Shown here piece after piece: positions 1 to 8,484 of a stretch of DNA of 40,640 nucleotides (its first letter is position 1; each line of letters starts with the position of its first letter). Origin of the DNA: RUG11237 sp045126515 (GTDB lineage Bacteria > Bacillota > Clostridia > Lachnospirales > Lachnospiraceae); contig JBGVOM010000220.1 of the NCBI GenBank assembly GCA_045126515.1, positions 1 to 40,640 of the forward strand, written 5' to 3'. The translations under genes were made by a program, and so were the position numbers. Under the pieces are notes generated by a model. That model was not told the origin of the DNA and did no database searches. It saw only the letters and a program-made list of their open reading frames with translations.

Positions 1-223
1 TTAAATATGCATCAAAGGAAATGGAACTTTTTTCTCCGTTTATATACAAGATGCCACAAGATTCTTTTAAAATATGATAAGGACAAATACCGATGATGGA
101 ATATCTGCCCAATTCGTTGTGCAGGGAGGAATCTAAAAATGCTGCCATTGGTTCTGCATAAAGTTCATCAAAAATCTTATGGCAGGGAAGAAAGTGTTCT
201 GCTTTTGTTATATATGCTGACAT
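1..223 (-). CDS. pabB: Aminodeoxychorismate synthase component I, N-terminal fragment (partial)
   Basis: The frame opens at an ATG (221-223) and runs off the left edge without a stop, giving 74 residues. They contain the pattern expected near the N terminus of the anthranilate/aminodeoxychorismate synthase component I family (an ELGRYSIIG stretch about 40 residues in). In that family the protein aminates chorismate using ammonia from the glutaminase partner. The start overlaps the last 16 bases of pabA, which implies translational coupling of the two subunits. The N terminus is short and I see no tryptophan-feedback segment, and no other trp gene is in view, so PabB (folate branch) is preferred over TrpE. 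The catalytic domain lies outside the window, so that choice is inference. Confidence 0.72.
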   Translation of the reverse strand, partial: MSAYITKAEHFLPCHKIFDELYAEPMAAFLDSSLHNELGRYSIIGICPYHILKESCGILYINGEKSSISFDAYL

Positions 224-813
224 AAGCTCCACCTTTCACAAATATTTTTATAATTTTCTAATAATTCATGTCCGTACTGGGTAAGCACTGCTTCTGGATG
301 AAACTGGACTCCAAAAATGGGTTTTTTCTTGTGATGAATTCCCATAATCATGCCATCTTCACTTTTGGCATCAATGGACAGCTCCTTTGGAAAATTCGCT
401 TCACTAACTACAAGGGAATGATATCTTGTCACCTGAAAATTATTAGGAAGCCCTTCAAAAAGATAGCTGCCCGTATGATGAATGGTGCTTAATTTCCCAT
501 GCATGGGATGGGGACTTTTTAAAACTTCTGCCCCAAAAGCATCAGCAATCATCTGATGTCCTAAGCATACGCCCAAAACGGGGATATTTGTGCCAAAACA
601 CTCCAGAATTTTCTTTGCGTAAGTAAAATCTTTCGGGTGCTTTGGCCCAGGAGAAAGTATGATTCCTTTTAATTTATTTCGCTGTATTTGTGTTTCTAAC
701 TGGTGCCAGTCAATTTCATCATTACGAATTACCTGCATATTCATGTTCAGTTCTTTCATATAGGACACCAGATTATAAACATATGAATCATAGTTATCAA
801 TCATAAGATACAT
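208..813 (-). CDS. pabA: Aminodeoxychorismate/anthranilate synthase glutaminase subunit
   Basis: A 201-residue class I glutamine amidotransferase. It would hydrolyse glutamine and pass ammonia to the component I subunit for 4-aminobenzoate (folate) or anthranilate synthesis. Visible signatures are the N-terminal MIDNYDSYVYNL stretch, the oxyanion loop SPGPKHP, the nucleophile elbow GVCLGHQ (Cys near residue 83) and the HPEA motif with the catalytic His and Glu near the C terminus. Length is normal for a free-standing subunit. An AGGAGG site sits just upstream of the ATG. It lies 25 bases downstream of miaB and overlaps pabB, so the three probably form one transcript. PabA and TrpG cannot be told apart by sequence alone; the pairing with a PabB-like start favours folate. 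Confidence 0.9.
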   Translation of the reverse strand: MYLMIDNYDSYVYNLVSYMKELNMNMQVIRNDEIDWHQLETQIQRNKLKGIILSPGPKHPKDFTYAKKILECFGTNIPVLGVCLGHQMIADAFGAEVLKSPHPMHGKLSTIHHTGSYLFEGLPNNFQVTRYHSLVVSEANFPKELSIDAKSEDGMIMGIHHKKKPIFGVQFHPEAVLTQYGHELLENYKNICERWSLCQHI

Positions 814-838
814 ATGGAAACCTCCTTAGGAAGGATTT

Positions 839-2284
839 TTACATTTCTCCCAAATAATAAAACCCTTTACATTCTTTTAATTTTACCTTCTGCAAGGTTC
901 CAATTAATTCCGGGCTGCCTTTAAAATGCACCAGCATATTATTAGACATACGGCCTGTTACCATTTCCGGATTCTGTTCATTGATTTCTTCCACCAGAAT
1001 TTCCTGTACGGTATTTTCATATATGGCAGCTCTTTTGCGGGCAATCTCCTGCACTTCCTTTAGCAGACGGTTAAAACGGTCTTTGGTCACATCTTCTGGT
1101 ATCTGATTTTCCATAACTGCTGCCGGAGTTCCGGTACGTTTGGAATAAATAAAGGTAAATGCGTTATCAAATTCTACCTGACGTACTACATCCATAGTGT
1201 CCTGAAAATCTTCTTCGGTTTCGCCCGGAAAGCCAATGATAATATCTGTGGTAAGAGAAATATCAGGAATTGCAGTGCGGATTTTTTTCGCCAATGCAAG
1301 ATACTTTTCCTTATCATATCTCCGGTTCATGTCTTTTAGAATTTTAGAACTTCCTGACTGCAGCGGTAAATGAAGGTGTTTGCATATTTTTTTGGAATTT
1401 GCCATTACTTCAATCAGTTCATCGGATAAATCTTTCGGATGAGAAGTCATAAAACGAATTCGTTCTAATCCTTCAATATTTTCTATTTCCTGCAAAAGCT
1501 CTGCAAAGGACATTGGCTCGTCCAAAGTTTTTCCATAAGAATTTACATTTTGTCCTAACAGCATAATTTCTACCACACCGTCAGCTACCAGCTTTTCAAT
1601 TTCACGGATAATATCCTTTGGATTACGGCTGCGTTCTCTGCCTCGGACATAAGGAACAATACAATAGCTGCAGAAATTGTTGCACCCAAACATAATGTTG
1701 ATTCCAGATTTGAATTTGTATTTTCTCTCCATAGGAAGATCTTCTACAATCTGGTCAGTATCTTTCCAGATGTCAATTACAGTACGGTCTGATTCGTACA
1801 TTGTTACTAACAGTTCTGCCAGTTTAAATACATTATGAGTTCCAAAAATTAAATCCACATGGCGATAGCTTTTTTTGATTTTCTCTACTACTTCTGGCTC
1901 CTGCATCATACAGCCGCATAGAGCGATTTTCATATGAGGATTTTTCTTTTTCACACCATTTAAATAACCTAATCTTCCATAGACTTTTAGGTTGGCGTTT
2001 TCCCGTACTGTACATGTGTTATATATTACAAAGTCTGCATTTTCATCAAATGCTTCTTCGCATCCGATTTTCTTTAATATACCCGAAAGTTTTTCAGCAT
2101 CTCTGGCATTCATCTGACATCCGAAATTCTGCACAAAATAAGTCAGCTTTCTGCCTGCTGCTTTGCTTTCTTCTTCCACATACTTTGCTGCCTTTGCCAT
2201 ATAATAATACTGTCTTTCTGTTTCTTCTGTGGGAGCTTCACCGTTAATATCAATATGCTTCATGATTTCTTTGTTTTCTAACAT
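839..2284 (-). CDS. miaB: tRNA-2-methylthio-N6-dimethylallyladenosine synthase
   Basis: A radical-SAM methylthiotransferase that adds a methylthio group to i6A37 of tRNAs reading UNN codons. The N-terminal domain carries three cluster cysteines (FGCQMNA, YNTCTVREN, LCGCMM). The radical-SAM triad GCNNFCSYC is near residue 200, followed by RGRERSR and a C-terminal TRAM segment (about the last 65 residues). The ATG at 2284 is chosen because AAGG precedes it at suitable spacing; an in-frame TTG at 2314 would add ten lysine- and arginine-rich residues and has no better ribosome site. Length (481 residues) fits MiaB better than the shorter MtaB or RimO paralogs, and the pre-radical-SAM region also matches MiaB. 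It is first in a probable miaB-pabA-pabB unit. Confidence 0.95.
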   Translation of the reverse strand: MLENKEIMKHIDINGEAPTEETERQYYYMAKAAKYVEEESKAAGRKLTYFVQNFGCQMNARDAEKLSGILKKIGCEEAFDENADFVIYNTCTVRENANLKVYGRLGYLNGVKKKNPHMKIALCGCMMQEPEVVEKIKKSYRHVDLIFGTHNVFKLAELLVTMYESDRTVIDIWKDTDQIVEDLPMERKYKFKSGINIMFGCNNFCSYCIVPYVRGRERSRNPKDIIREIEKLVADGVVEIMLLGQNVNSYGKTLDEPMSFAELLQEIENIEGLERIRFMTSHPKDLSDELIEVMANSKKICKHLHLPLQSGSSKILKDMNRRYDKEKYLALAKKIRTAIPDISLTTDIIIGFPGETEEDFQDTMDVVRQVEFDNAFTFIYSKRTGTPAAVMENQIPEDVTKDRFNRLLKEVQEIARKRAAIYENTVQEILVEEINEQNPEMVTGRMSNNMLVHFKGSPELIGTLQKVKLKECKGFYYLGEM

Positions 2285-2316
2285 ATGTTCCTTGCCTTTC
2301 CTTGTATACTTCAAAA

Positions 2317-2333
2317 GGCAGCCTGCTGCTGCC
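2317..2333 (-). promoter_or_regulatory. Small GC-rich hairpin in the miaB leader
   Basis: GGCAGC and GCTGCC pair perfectly around a 5-base loop, followed on the minus strand by only four T residues. It lies between the promoter and the miaB start. It could act as a weak attenuator or stabilise the 5' end; the short T run argues against an efficient terminator. Confidence 0.35.
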
Positions 2334-2361
2334 TGATTTCTCGTTAAAATGCACGGTTTCC

Positions 2362-2390
2362 ATTATACCATAGGGATTCCGTGAAAACAA
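2362..2390 (-). promoter_or_regulatory. Sigma-A promoter for miaB
   Basis: On the minus strand: TTGTTT (-35, 2385-2390), a 17-base spacer and a perfect TATAAT (-10, 2362-2367). TGG directly before the -10 gives an extended -10. The predicted start leaves a leader of about 70 bases before the miaB ATG. Confidence 0.75.
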
Positions 2391-2445
2391 GACATTCAAA
2401 AATCGATATGCTGGTAATTCGTAACAATTAAGGATTTAGTGGTTT

Positions 2446-2892
2446 GGGGGACGCATATATACGGTACAACTTCTTCCCTGGAAGGCAGAGGCAACGCAAA
2501 TCCGAACTAACTGTCAAGGGCGGCTAAGACGTTCCAGAAGGCTGTCACGCCTAAGTCGCCCTAGACAGTGGATTTCGTATTTGTTAAAAACGCCTCTTAA
2601 ATCGCCTTCCAGGGAAGAAGTTGTACCGTATATATGCTGTTCTTCGAAACCATTAAGTTGAATTTTCCGTATTTGTAACAATTTTCGAGGGTTGTCATGA
2701 ACAGCCCATGCGAGGGACAGAATCTTTCCAGACAGGCAATTAGGAAATGTTTTTAGCAGAAGTGAAATCCAATTCTTAGGCAACACTTGGTGAAGAGCCT
2801 TAAGGCGATGAACCTAGTGTGCCTTAGAATTTAGTTCACTGGAGCGCTATTTCCGCCTGTCTGGAAAGATTCTGTCCCTCGCATGGGCGTCC
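2446..2892. repeat. Large intergenic element with two perfect 34-bp inverted repeats
   Basis: Arm 1 is 2453-2486 paired with 2604-2637. Arm 2 is 2704-2737 paired with 2855-2888. Both stems are 34 bp with no mismatch, and the 117-base interiors of both can fold into further imperfect stems (for example 2487-2492 with 2592-2597). The outer ends GGACG (2449-2453) and CGTCC (2888-2892) are complementary. The spacer between the arms (2638-2703) is bounded by TGTTC and GAACA, so a three-arm figure is possible. No convincing coding frame lies inside. It fills the gap between the ABC permease and the miaB promoter. The symmetry suggests a REP/MITE-like non-autonomous element or a large structured RNA; which of these is inference. 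Confidence 0.85.
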
Positions 2893-2921
2893 GTCAATTA
2901 CTAACATCTAAATGAATACAC

Positions 2922-3716
2922 TTATTGGTATCTTCGTTCCACCACCCCAATAAACCGGTAAAACACCACTGCCATCACACACAACAGAATAATACTCGTC
3001 ATCACCCAGTCTAATTTGTATACCTGGCTACCATAAATAATCAGATATCCAAGTCCTGCTCTGGCTGCAAGAAATTCTCCGATGATGACGCCAACTAAGG
3101 ACAGTCCTACGTTTACTTTCATATTGCTGATAATTGTCGGTATGCCTGCCGGGAGAACTACTTTAAATAACACCTGATATTTTTTGCCTCCTAAAGTATA
3201 AATCAACTTTTCCTTTTCTTTATCAGTGCCACGGAAGGTGGTATACAGATTAATAATTCCACCAAATACTGCTACGGAAATCCCGGCTACCACAATGGTT
3301 TTGGCGCCTGTGCCAAGCCAGACGATTAATAGGGGAGCTAAGGCTGATTTTGGAAGTGAATTAAGCATCACAAGGTAGGGTTCTAAAATTTTGGATACGG
3401 TAGGGCTTACCCAGAGAATCATGGCAATCAGAATACTGCTTCCTGTAGTAATCAGAAAACTTAAAAGCGTTTCATATAAAGTAATTCCTGCGTGTTTTGC
3501 CAGTTCTCCGGAAGCACTTAATTCTATACAGGTTTTTACAATTCTAGAGGGACTGCTGAAAATAAAATCATCAATCCAGTTCAAATCTGCTGCCAGTTCC
3601 CAGAGCCCTAAAAAGCATACTAAAATTACCATTTGCATTCCAACAATCATACGTTTTTTTCTTTTTACACCTTTTATAAACTTTACCTGTTCTGCAGATA
3701 CTTTAGACATGCTCAT
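2922..3716 (-). CDS. ABC transporter permease, taurine/sulfonate/thiamine-precursor type
   Basis: A 264-residue inner-membrane permease of the SsuC/TauC/ThiX class. About six hydrophobic segments are visible, beginning with IVGMQMVILVCFLGLWELA near residue 25. The cytoplasmic EAA-like loop that docks on the ATPase is present around residues 180-205 (TLGGKKYQVLFKVVLPAGIP). The ORF overlaps the end of the ATPase gene by 14 bases, indicating coupled translation. No periplasmic-type binding protein is encoded in the window, so the substrate cannot be inferred beyond this family (alkanesulfonates, taurine, nitrate or thiamine precursors are known for it). The large inverted-repeat element begins about 30 bases past the stop and may end the transcript. 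Confidence 0.88.
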   Translation of the reverse strand: MSMSKVSAEQVKFIKGVKRKKRMIVGMQMVILVCFLGLWELAADLNWIDDFIFSSPSRIVKTCIELSASGELAKHAGITLYETLLSFLITTGSSILIAMILWVSPTVSKILEPYLVMLNSLPKSALAPLLIVWLGTGAKTIVVAGISVAVFGGIINLYTTFRGTDKEKEKLIYTLGGKKYQVLFKVVLPAGIPTIISNMKVNVGLSLVGVIIGEFLAARAGLGYLIIYGSQVYKLDWVMTSIILLCVMAVVFYRFIGVVERRYQ

Positions 3717-4476
3717 AAGTACTTAACTCCTTCCAGAGAAGATTGAAATATTCCTTGAATTCTGGTGCTGTTCTGGAAGAAAAAGGAGTTCTGTTTTCAA
3801 CACTTAGATGAATTGGGATAATTCTTTTTACTGTGGCAGGACGATTACTCAGGACAATTACTTTGTCTGCCAGTGAAATTGCTTCTGACAGATCATGAGT
3901 TACTAGTATTGCTGTTTTTCCCTCTTTTTTTATAATGGTTCCAATATCATCTGCCACGGAAATTCTGGTTTGGTAATCTAAGGCAGAAAAAGGTTCATCT
4001 AACAACAGCAAATCCGGTTCCATTGCAAGAGTACGGATCAGTGCGGCACGTTGTCGCATACCTCCGGATAGCTCAGAGGGTTTTTTGTCTTTGAATTCCA
4101 AAAGCCCATAAGTTTTTAGCATACCTTCAATTTCTTCTTCTTTTTCTTTAGTCAGGTTCTTATTAAGTTCCGGTCCTAAGACCACATTCCGATAAATAGT
4201 ACGCCATTCGAACAGATGGTCTTTTTGCAACATATAACCAATATTGGTATTGGTTTGCTTTTCGGCATTTCCATGGAAAATAATCTTTCCATGCTCTATA
4301 GGATGCAGGCCTGAAATTATGGATAACAGAGTAGATTTGCCACAGCCGGACGGTCCAATAATTGCCACAAATTCCCCTTTCGATACGGAAAAAGATATAT
4401 TGTCAAGAGCCGGTATTTCCCCTTCTTCACTATGGTAGGCGAAACTTATGTGTTCCAATGACAAAATTACACTCAT
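3703..4476 (-). CDS. ABC transporter ATP-binding protein, SsuB/TauB/ThiZ-like
   Basis: The nucleotide-binding subunit for the adjoining permease. It has Walker A GPSGCGKST near residue 40, a Q-loop (YMLQKDHLFEW), the ABC signature LSGGMRQRAALIR, Walker B LLLLDEPFSALD and the switch histidine in LVTHDLSEAI. The chosen ATG (4476) directly follows a T run; an ATG at 4488 would add four residues but lies inside the terminator stem. The only purine-rich ribosome site for ATG 4476 (GGGGG) is also inside that stem, so folding would block initiation. Without a binding protein in view, it may work with an unlinked one. Confidence 0.88.
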   Translation of the reverse strand: MSVILSLEHISFAYHSEEGEIPALDNISFSVSKGEFVAIIGPSGCGKSTLLSIISGLHPIEHGKIIFHGNAEKQTNTNIGYMLQKDHLFEWRTIYRNVVLGPELNKNLTKEKEEEIEGMLKTYGLLEFKDKKPSELSGGMRQRAALIRTLAMEPDLLLLDEPFSALDYQTRISVADDIGTIIKKEGKTAILVTHDLSEAISLADKVIVLSNRPATVKRIIPIHLSVENRTPFSSRTAPEFKEYFNLLWKELSTYEHV

Positions 4477-4477
4477 A

Positions 4478-4526
4478 AAAACCCCCATAAGATAATAAGT
4501 TCTCTACTTTATCTTATGAGGGTTTT
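4478..4526 (-). terminator. Rho-independent terminator of mscS overlapping the start of the ABC operon
   Basis: In minus-strand RNA, 4509-4526 pairs with 4478-4495 over 18 bp with a single G-U wobble and a 13-base loop. The stem is followed by T residues (4477-4481) that run straight into the ATG of the ATPase gene. It would end transcription from glgB-mscS and at the same time hides the ATPase ribosome site. Confidence 0.85.
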
Positions 4527-4561
4527 GCTATTTTGTGCAAAAAATACGCCATACAAAATGT

Positions 4562-5467
4562 TTATTTTTCTGCAATATGTACAGATAACTGATTGAATGG
4601 TATTTCGATTCCTTTTTCATCAAACGCCAATTTAATGTTTTCGGTCAACCGCCATTTTACAGCCCAGTAATCCTCCGTGGCAACCCATACATGAAGTCCT
4701 AGTTCCACTGCACTGTCACTTAAACTGTTAACAAAGATGTCCACCGGTTTATTCTCTAAGGCTTTTGCTTCCTTTGCAACAAGTTCTGCCATACAGTCTT
4801 TTGCTGCTTTCAAATCTGCATCATAGGAAATCCCCACCAGAATATCAACACGGCGCTCTGTCTGTCCGGTAGCATTGATAATACTGGAATTCATCAAGGT
4901 ACCGTTAGGAATCAGAGCTTCTTTATTATCAATAGTTAACAATTTTGTATAAAAAATCTGAATTTGCTTTACGGTTCCTTCATTACCTGTACTGCAGTCT
5001 ATAATATAATCCCCGACTTTAAAAGGCTTTAATACCAGAATCAGTACACCGCCGGCAAAGTTAGACAGACTTCCCTGTAATGCAAGACCGACTGCTACAC
5101 CGGCAGAACCTACAATGGTAACAATGGAAGTAGTTTGAATTCCCAGCATACCGGCAACGGTCATGATTAATATCATGTATAATACTATTTTCAGCAAAGA
5201 ATCAACAAACTGTTCTACACCTTTATCTACACTGGAACGCTCCAGAGAACGTCTGACAATCTTTCGAATCAGCTTAATTATTTTCGAACCGATTGCAAGT
5301 ACAACAATGGCAATTAACAGTGCGATTCCGAAATTAATGATGTTTGGAACATAACCTTTCAAGGTTTCCATAATCACACTGGGTTGCACATCTTCAATGT
5401 TAATGTTTGCCAATTCATCTACCTGCTCCTGAATATTTTCCTGAACAACTGTTTCTGTCAATAGCAT
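4562..5467 (-). CDS. mscS: Small-conductance mechanosensitive channel, MscS family
   Basis: A 301-residue membrane channel that releases solutes during hypo-osmotic shock. A hydrophobic segment near residues 35-60 is followed by two more, and the third, glycine- and alanine-rich pore helix is plain (TSIVTIVGSAGVAVGLALQGSLSNFAGG, split here around residues 110-140). The C-terminal beta domain follows with KPFKVGDYI and the IPNG stretch. Length is close to E. coli MscS. A strong AAAGGAGG site precedes the ATG. It starts 30 bases after glgB and is probably co-transcribed with it, ending at the hairpin at 4478-4526. Confidence 0.93.
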   Translation of the reverse strand: MLLTETVVQENIQEQVDELANINIEDVQPSVIMETLKGYVPNIINFGIALLIAIVVLAIGSKIIKLIRKIVRRSLERSSVDKGVEQFVDSLLKIVLYMILIMTVAGMLGIQTTSIVTIVGSAGVAVGLALQGSLSNFAGGVLILVLKPFKVGDYIIDCSTGNEGTVKQIQIFYTKLLTIDNKEALIPNGTLMNSSIINATGQTERRVDILVGISYDADLKAAKDCMAELVAKEAKALENKPVDIFVNSLSDSAVELGLHVWVATEDYWAVKWRLTENIKLAFDEKGIEIPFNQLSVHIAEK

Positions 5468-5497
5468 GATGTCCTCCTTTTGTATGGATTTCTACTG

Positions 5498-7711
5498 TTA
5501 TTCCTGATTTTTGTTATTTGTTTTCTTAAAAATGGAAACACTCAAAGGTGCTACCTTAATTCTCAGGGAATAATCCCGTTCATCCCATGGTTCTTTTTTC
5601 GCAGTTTTTATATTGGTATTTACAGCACCGGTTCCTCCGAAACTGCTGTCATCACTATTGAAGATTTCCTGATAATCTCCCTTGTATGGGACGCCAATTT
5701 TATAATTTTCCCGTAATACGGGAGTAAAGTTACATACAACTAACAGTTCCTCCCCTGCTTTTTTGCCCTTTCGCAGGAAAGAAACCATGGTTTCGTTGAT
5801 GGAGGTATTATTAATCCATTCCAATCCATCCATTTCTTCCTCTAATTCATACATAGCAGGATATGTGCGATAAATTTCATTTAGAACAGAAATCATCTTC
5901 ATCACACCGGCATGTTTCTTTTGCTTTAACAGTTTCCATTCCGGTTCTAGACTCTCACACCATTCCATTTCTCCGGCCACTTCGTTGCCCATAAACTGTA
6001 GTTTCTTTCCCGGATGTACCATCTGGTAAGCATACATAAGTCTTAAATTGTGGAACTTGTCCTCTTCGCTTCCGGTCATTTTATTTCGCATGGAATGTTT
6101 TCCATGAACCACCTCGTCATGGGAAAAAGGAAGTAAATAATGTTCCATATATGCATACACAGCAGTATTTAAAAACTCATTATAAATTCCCTTTCTAAAC
6201 AAAGGATCACAGGAAAAGAATTCAAAGCATTTATTCATAAATTCAAAATTCCAGCGGTAATCGAATCCAAGACCTTCATCCTCCAGCTTTCCTGTAACGT
6301 TTCCGTATAATGTGGATTCTTCTGCAAACATTAACACATTTGGATTTCGTTTTTTCATAATCGAATTTAAGTGTTTGATAAATTCGATGGCTTCTAAGTT
6401 TTCGTTACCACCGTAAATGTTAGGCGTCCAGTCTCCGTCTAAACGGTCATAATCTAAATATATCATGGCGGAAACGGCATCTACACGCAATCCGTCTGCA
6501 TGAAATTGCTCTACCCAGTACAAGGCATTGGCAATCAGGAAATTGCTGACTTCTCTTTTCCCGTAATCAAAGGCATAAGTCCCCCAGCGTTTATGCTCCC
6601 TTTGATTTTCACGGGATGGCTCATAGAGAAAATAGCCATTAAAATTCACCAGACCATCTGCGTTTTTCGGAAAATGAGCAGGAACCCAGTCAAGAATCAC
6701 TCCGATACCAGCTTTATGCAATTCATCTACAAAATATTTGAAGTCGTTTTTCGTTCCAAAACGACTGGTAGGTGCATAATAACCTGTGGTTTCGTATCCC
6801 CAGGATTCATCTAAGATATGTTCCATGACAGGCATTAGCTCTACATGCGTCATATTTAGAGCTTTTACCTGTTTAATTACTAGCGGTGCCAGTTCACGAT
6901 AATTATAAAAGGACTTATTTCCTTTTCTCTTAAAGGAACCAAGATGTACTTCATAAATAGAAACAGGTTGTGTATGATAATCCGTTTTACTTCTATGTGT
7001 TATCCAGTCTGTGTCATTCCAGGTATAGTCTTCTTTGCAACTGACCACTGAACAGGAGTTTGGACGAACTTCAAATGCACTGGCATAAGGATCTGCTTTT
7101 AAAAGCACCAGCCCGCCACGCATTTTGATTTCAAATTTGTATATATCGCCTTCTTCTATTTCCGGAACAAACAATTCAAAAATATCACTGTCAGCTACAC
7201 GATTCATCTGGTGGCGTCTGCCATCCCATTGATTAAATTCCCCAACTACACTGACACGGACTGCCTTTGGTACCCAGACCGCAAAATTAACACCTGCCAC
7301 GCCATCCCGTTCCATGGGATGTGCCCCAAGCTTTTCATATATTTCGTAGTGGATGCCGGACTGGAACTTCATGCAGTCTTCGCCGGAGATAGTTGGTTCA
7401 AAGCGGTAAGGATCCACCATTTGCCGTTCCTTTCCGTCTTCTGTGATAAATAAGGTATAGCTGTCTAGTTTTTTCTTCCCTGGAATAAATACAGCAAAAA
7501 AACCTTCTTCATCTGCCAGTTCCATCTCATAGATTTTCTTGGCATTTTCAAATTTTACTCTGACAGCCGAAGCCTGTGGCTGAAAAGTCTGTATCAGAAC
7601 ACCTTTATCTAGTTTGAATGCCCCCAATATATTTTGTGGCCGGTCTTCCTCAGAATATATCACGGATTCTATACCCGGCCAGTTCATTAATTCATATAGT
7701 TTATCTGTCAT
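5498..7711 (-). CDS. glgB: 1,4-alpha-glucan branching enzyme
   Basis: A 737-residue GH13 enzyme that makes alpha-1,6 branches in glycogen. The order is an N-terminal extension, a CBM48/E-set domain (GVNFAVWVPKAVRVSVVGEFN near residue 140), the TIM barrel and a C-terminal beta domain. Catalytic motifs are GLRVDAVSAM (nucleophile Asp), FAEEST (acid/base Glu) and PFSHDEVVHGK (transition-state Asp). The GYETTGYYAP motif is typical of branching enzymes. The start has a GGGAGGA site eight bases upstream. No other glycogen gene is in the window, so this copy is separated from a glg operon. It shares a transcript with mscS from the promoter at 7782-7810. Confidence 0.95.
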   Translation of the reverse strand: MTDKLYELMNWPGIESVIYSEEDRPQNILGAFKLDKGVLIQTFQPQASAVRVKFENAKKIYEMELADEEGFFAVFIPGKKKLDSYTLFITEDGKERQMVDPYRFEPTISGEDCMKFQSGIHYEIYEKLGAHPMERDGVAGVNFAVWVPKAVRVSVVGEFNQWDGRRHQMNRVADSDIFELFVPEIEEGDIYKFEIKMRGGLVLLKADPYASAFEVRPNSCSVVSCKEDYTWNDTDWITHRSKTDYHTQPVSIYEVHLGSFKRKGNKSFYNYRELAPLVIKQVKALNMTHVELMPVMEHILDESWGYETTGYYAPTSRFGTKNDFKYFVDELHKAGIGVILDWVPAHFPKNADGLVNFNGYFLYEPSRENQREHKRWGTYAFDYGKREVSNFLIANALYWVEQFHADGLRVDAVSAMIYLDYDRLDGDWTPNIYGGNENLEAIEFIKHLNSIMKKRNPNVLMFAEESTLYGNVTGKLEDEGLGFDYRWNFEFMNKCFEFFSCDPLFRKGIYNEFLNTAVYAYMEHYLLPFSHDEVVHGKHSMRNKMTGSEEDKFHNLRLMYAYQMVHPGKKLQFMGNEVAGEMEWCESLEPEWKLLKQKKHAGVMKMISVLNEIYRTYPAMYELEEEMDGLEWINNTSINETMVSFLRKGKKAGEELLVVCNFTPVLRENYKIGVPYKGDYQEIFNSDDSSFGGTGAVNTNIKTAKKEPWDERDYSLRIKVAPLSVSIFKKTNNKNQE

Positions 7712-7781
7712 ACGCTATCCTCCCGCAGTTGCTGCTATAGAACACTTTCTTATCTGTCCATTTGCAAACATATATAACAAT

Positions 7782-7810
7782 ATAATACTATATGTGACAT
7801 ATTTTTTCAA
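7782..7810 (-). promoter_or_regulatory. Sigma-A promoter for glgB-mscS
   Basis: TTGAAA (7805-7810), a 17-base spacer and TATTAT (7782-7787) on the minus strand, with AT-rich flanks. The -35 overlaps the last codons of the upstream BofC-like gene. The leader to the glgB ATG is about 65 bases. Confidence 0.7.
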
Positions 7811-8400
7811 CTTGAATAGTTTTCTAAAAAGTCATATACTTCTCTAAGTCCGCTCATATATTTTCCCTTTTGAATCTGTTCCTGAATATCGGAAGGCAGC
7901 TTATGATAATAAATATCTGTATCTGTATAAATTTCTCCTGATTCTGCCACGCAGATAATAATTTTTCCCTGGTCATCTACTTTCGCCAGATATTCCCAGT
8001 CATAAAATCCCTTATTGTAAGTTTTTCGCAGGACAATCTTATTTTCTGAAAAATATACCAAAGAGAAACCGGTGAATCCCAAGTCCATATCTGCATTGTC
8101 GGGATTTTTTTCGTAGACTTTTATTTTTTCCATTAGTTCTGCCCTGGTAAGCCCCACATATTCTGCCGGCATTACAAGCTTTTCTTCCGTTAGTTCATAG
8201 GTAGCGGCATTGTATTTTTCAAGAATATATACAGTTTGATCAGAGGTATAATTAGTTGTGTTTGCATCTGTTCTTAAAATATCTTCATTTTGCCGGGGCA
8301 GGTGGTTCGGGTTCTCATGAAAGAGAAAATAGCAGCCAAAATAAGCAATACTGACAAGAGCCGCAAACAAAATAAAGCTGATAATATAGGTCTTTTTCAT
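7807..8400 (-). CDS. Membrane-anchored BofC-like protein
   Basis: A 197-residue protein with one N-terminal hydrophobic segment (IISFILFAALVSIAYFGCYFLF, residues about 5-26) followed by an extracytoplasmic domain. The C-terminal half (a short strand-rich domain ending in LPSDIQEQIQKGKYM and a last helix) resembles the BofC C-terminal domain. BofC in Bacillus restrains the SpoIVB protease during sigma-K activation. The resemblance is by pattern only, and the N-terminal half is not recognisable as BofC. It lies downstream of a flippase gene in a sporulation-related neighbourhood, which supports the idea. The ATG has a good AAAGGAGAC site. Confidence 0.5.
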   Translation of the reverse strand: MKKTYIISFILFAALVSIAYFGCYFLFHENPNHLPRQNEDILRTDANTTNYTSDQTVYILEKYNAATYELTEEKLVMPAEYVGLTRAELMEKIKVYEKNPDNADMDLGFTGFSLVYFSENKIVLRKTYNKGFYDWEYLAKVDDQGKIIICVAESGEIYTDTDIYYHKLPSDIQEQIQKGKYMSGLREVYDFLENYSS

Positions 8401-8484
8401 AGATAGTCTCCTTTTTTACCTATAGTATCAGCTAAAATTTTTTATTTTATACAATTTTTTCCATGGAGCTTACATCATTACTAT

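Noticed and set aside
2514..2786. Open frame of 90 codons inside the large inverted-repeat element
   Set aside because: It spans repeat arms on the minus strand, has no ribosome site, and its product follows the palindromic DNA. Treated as chance reading through a repeat.
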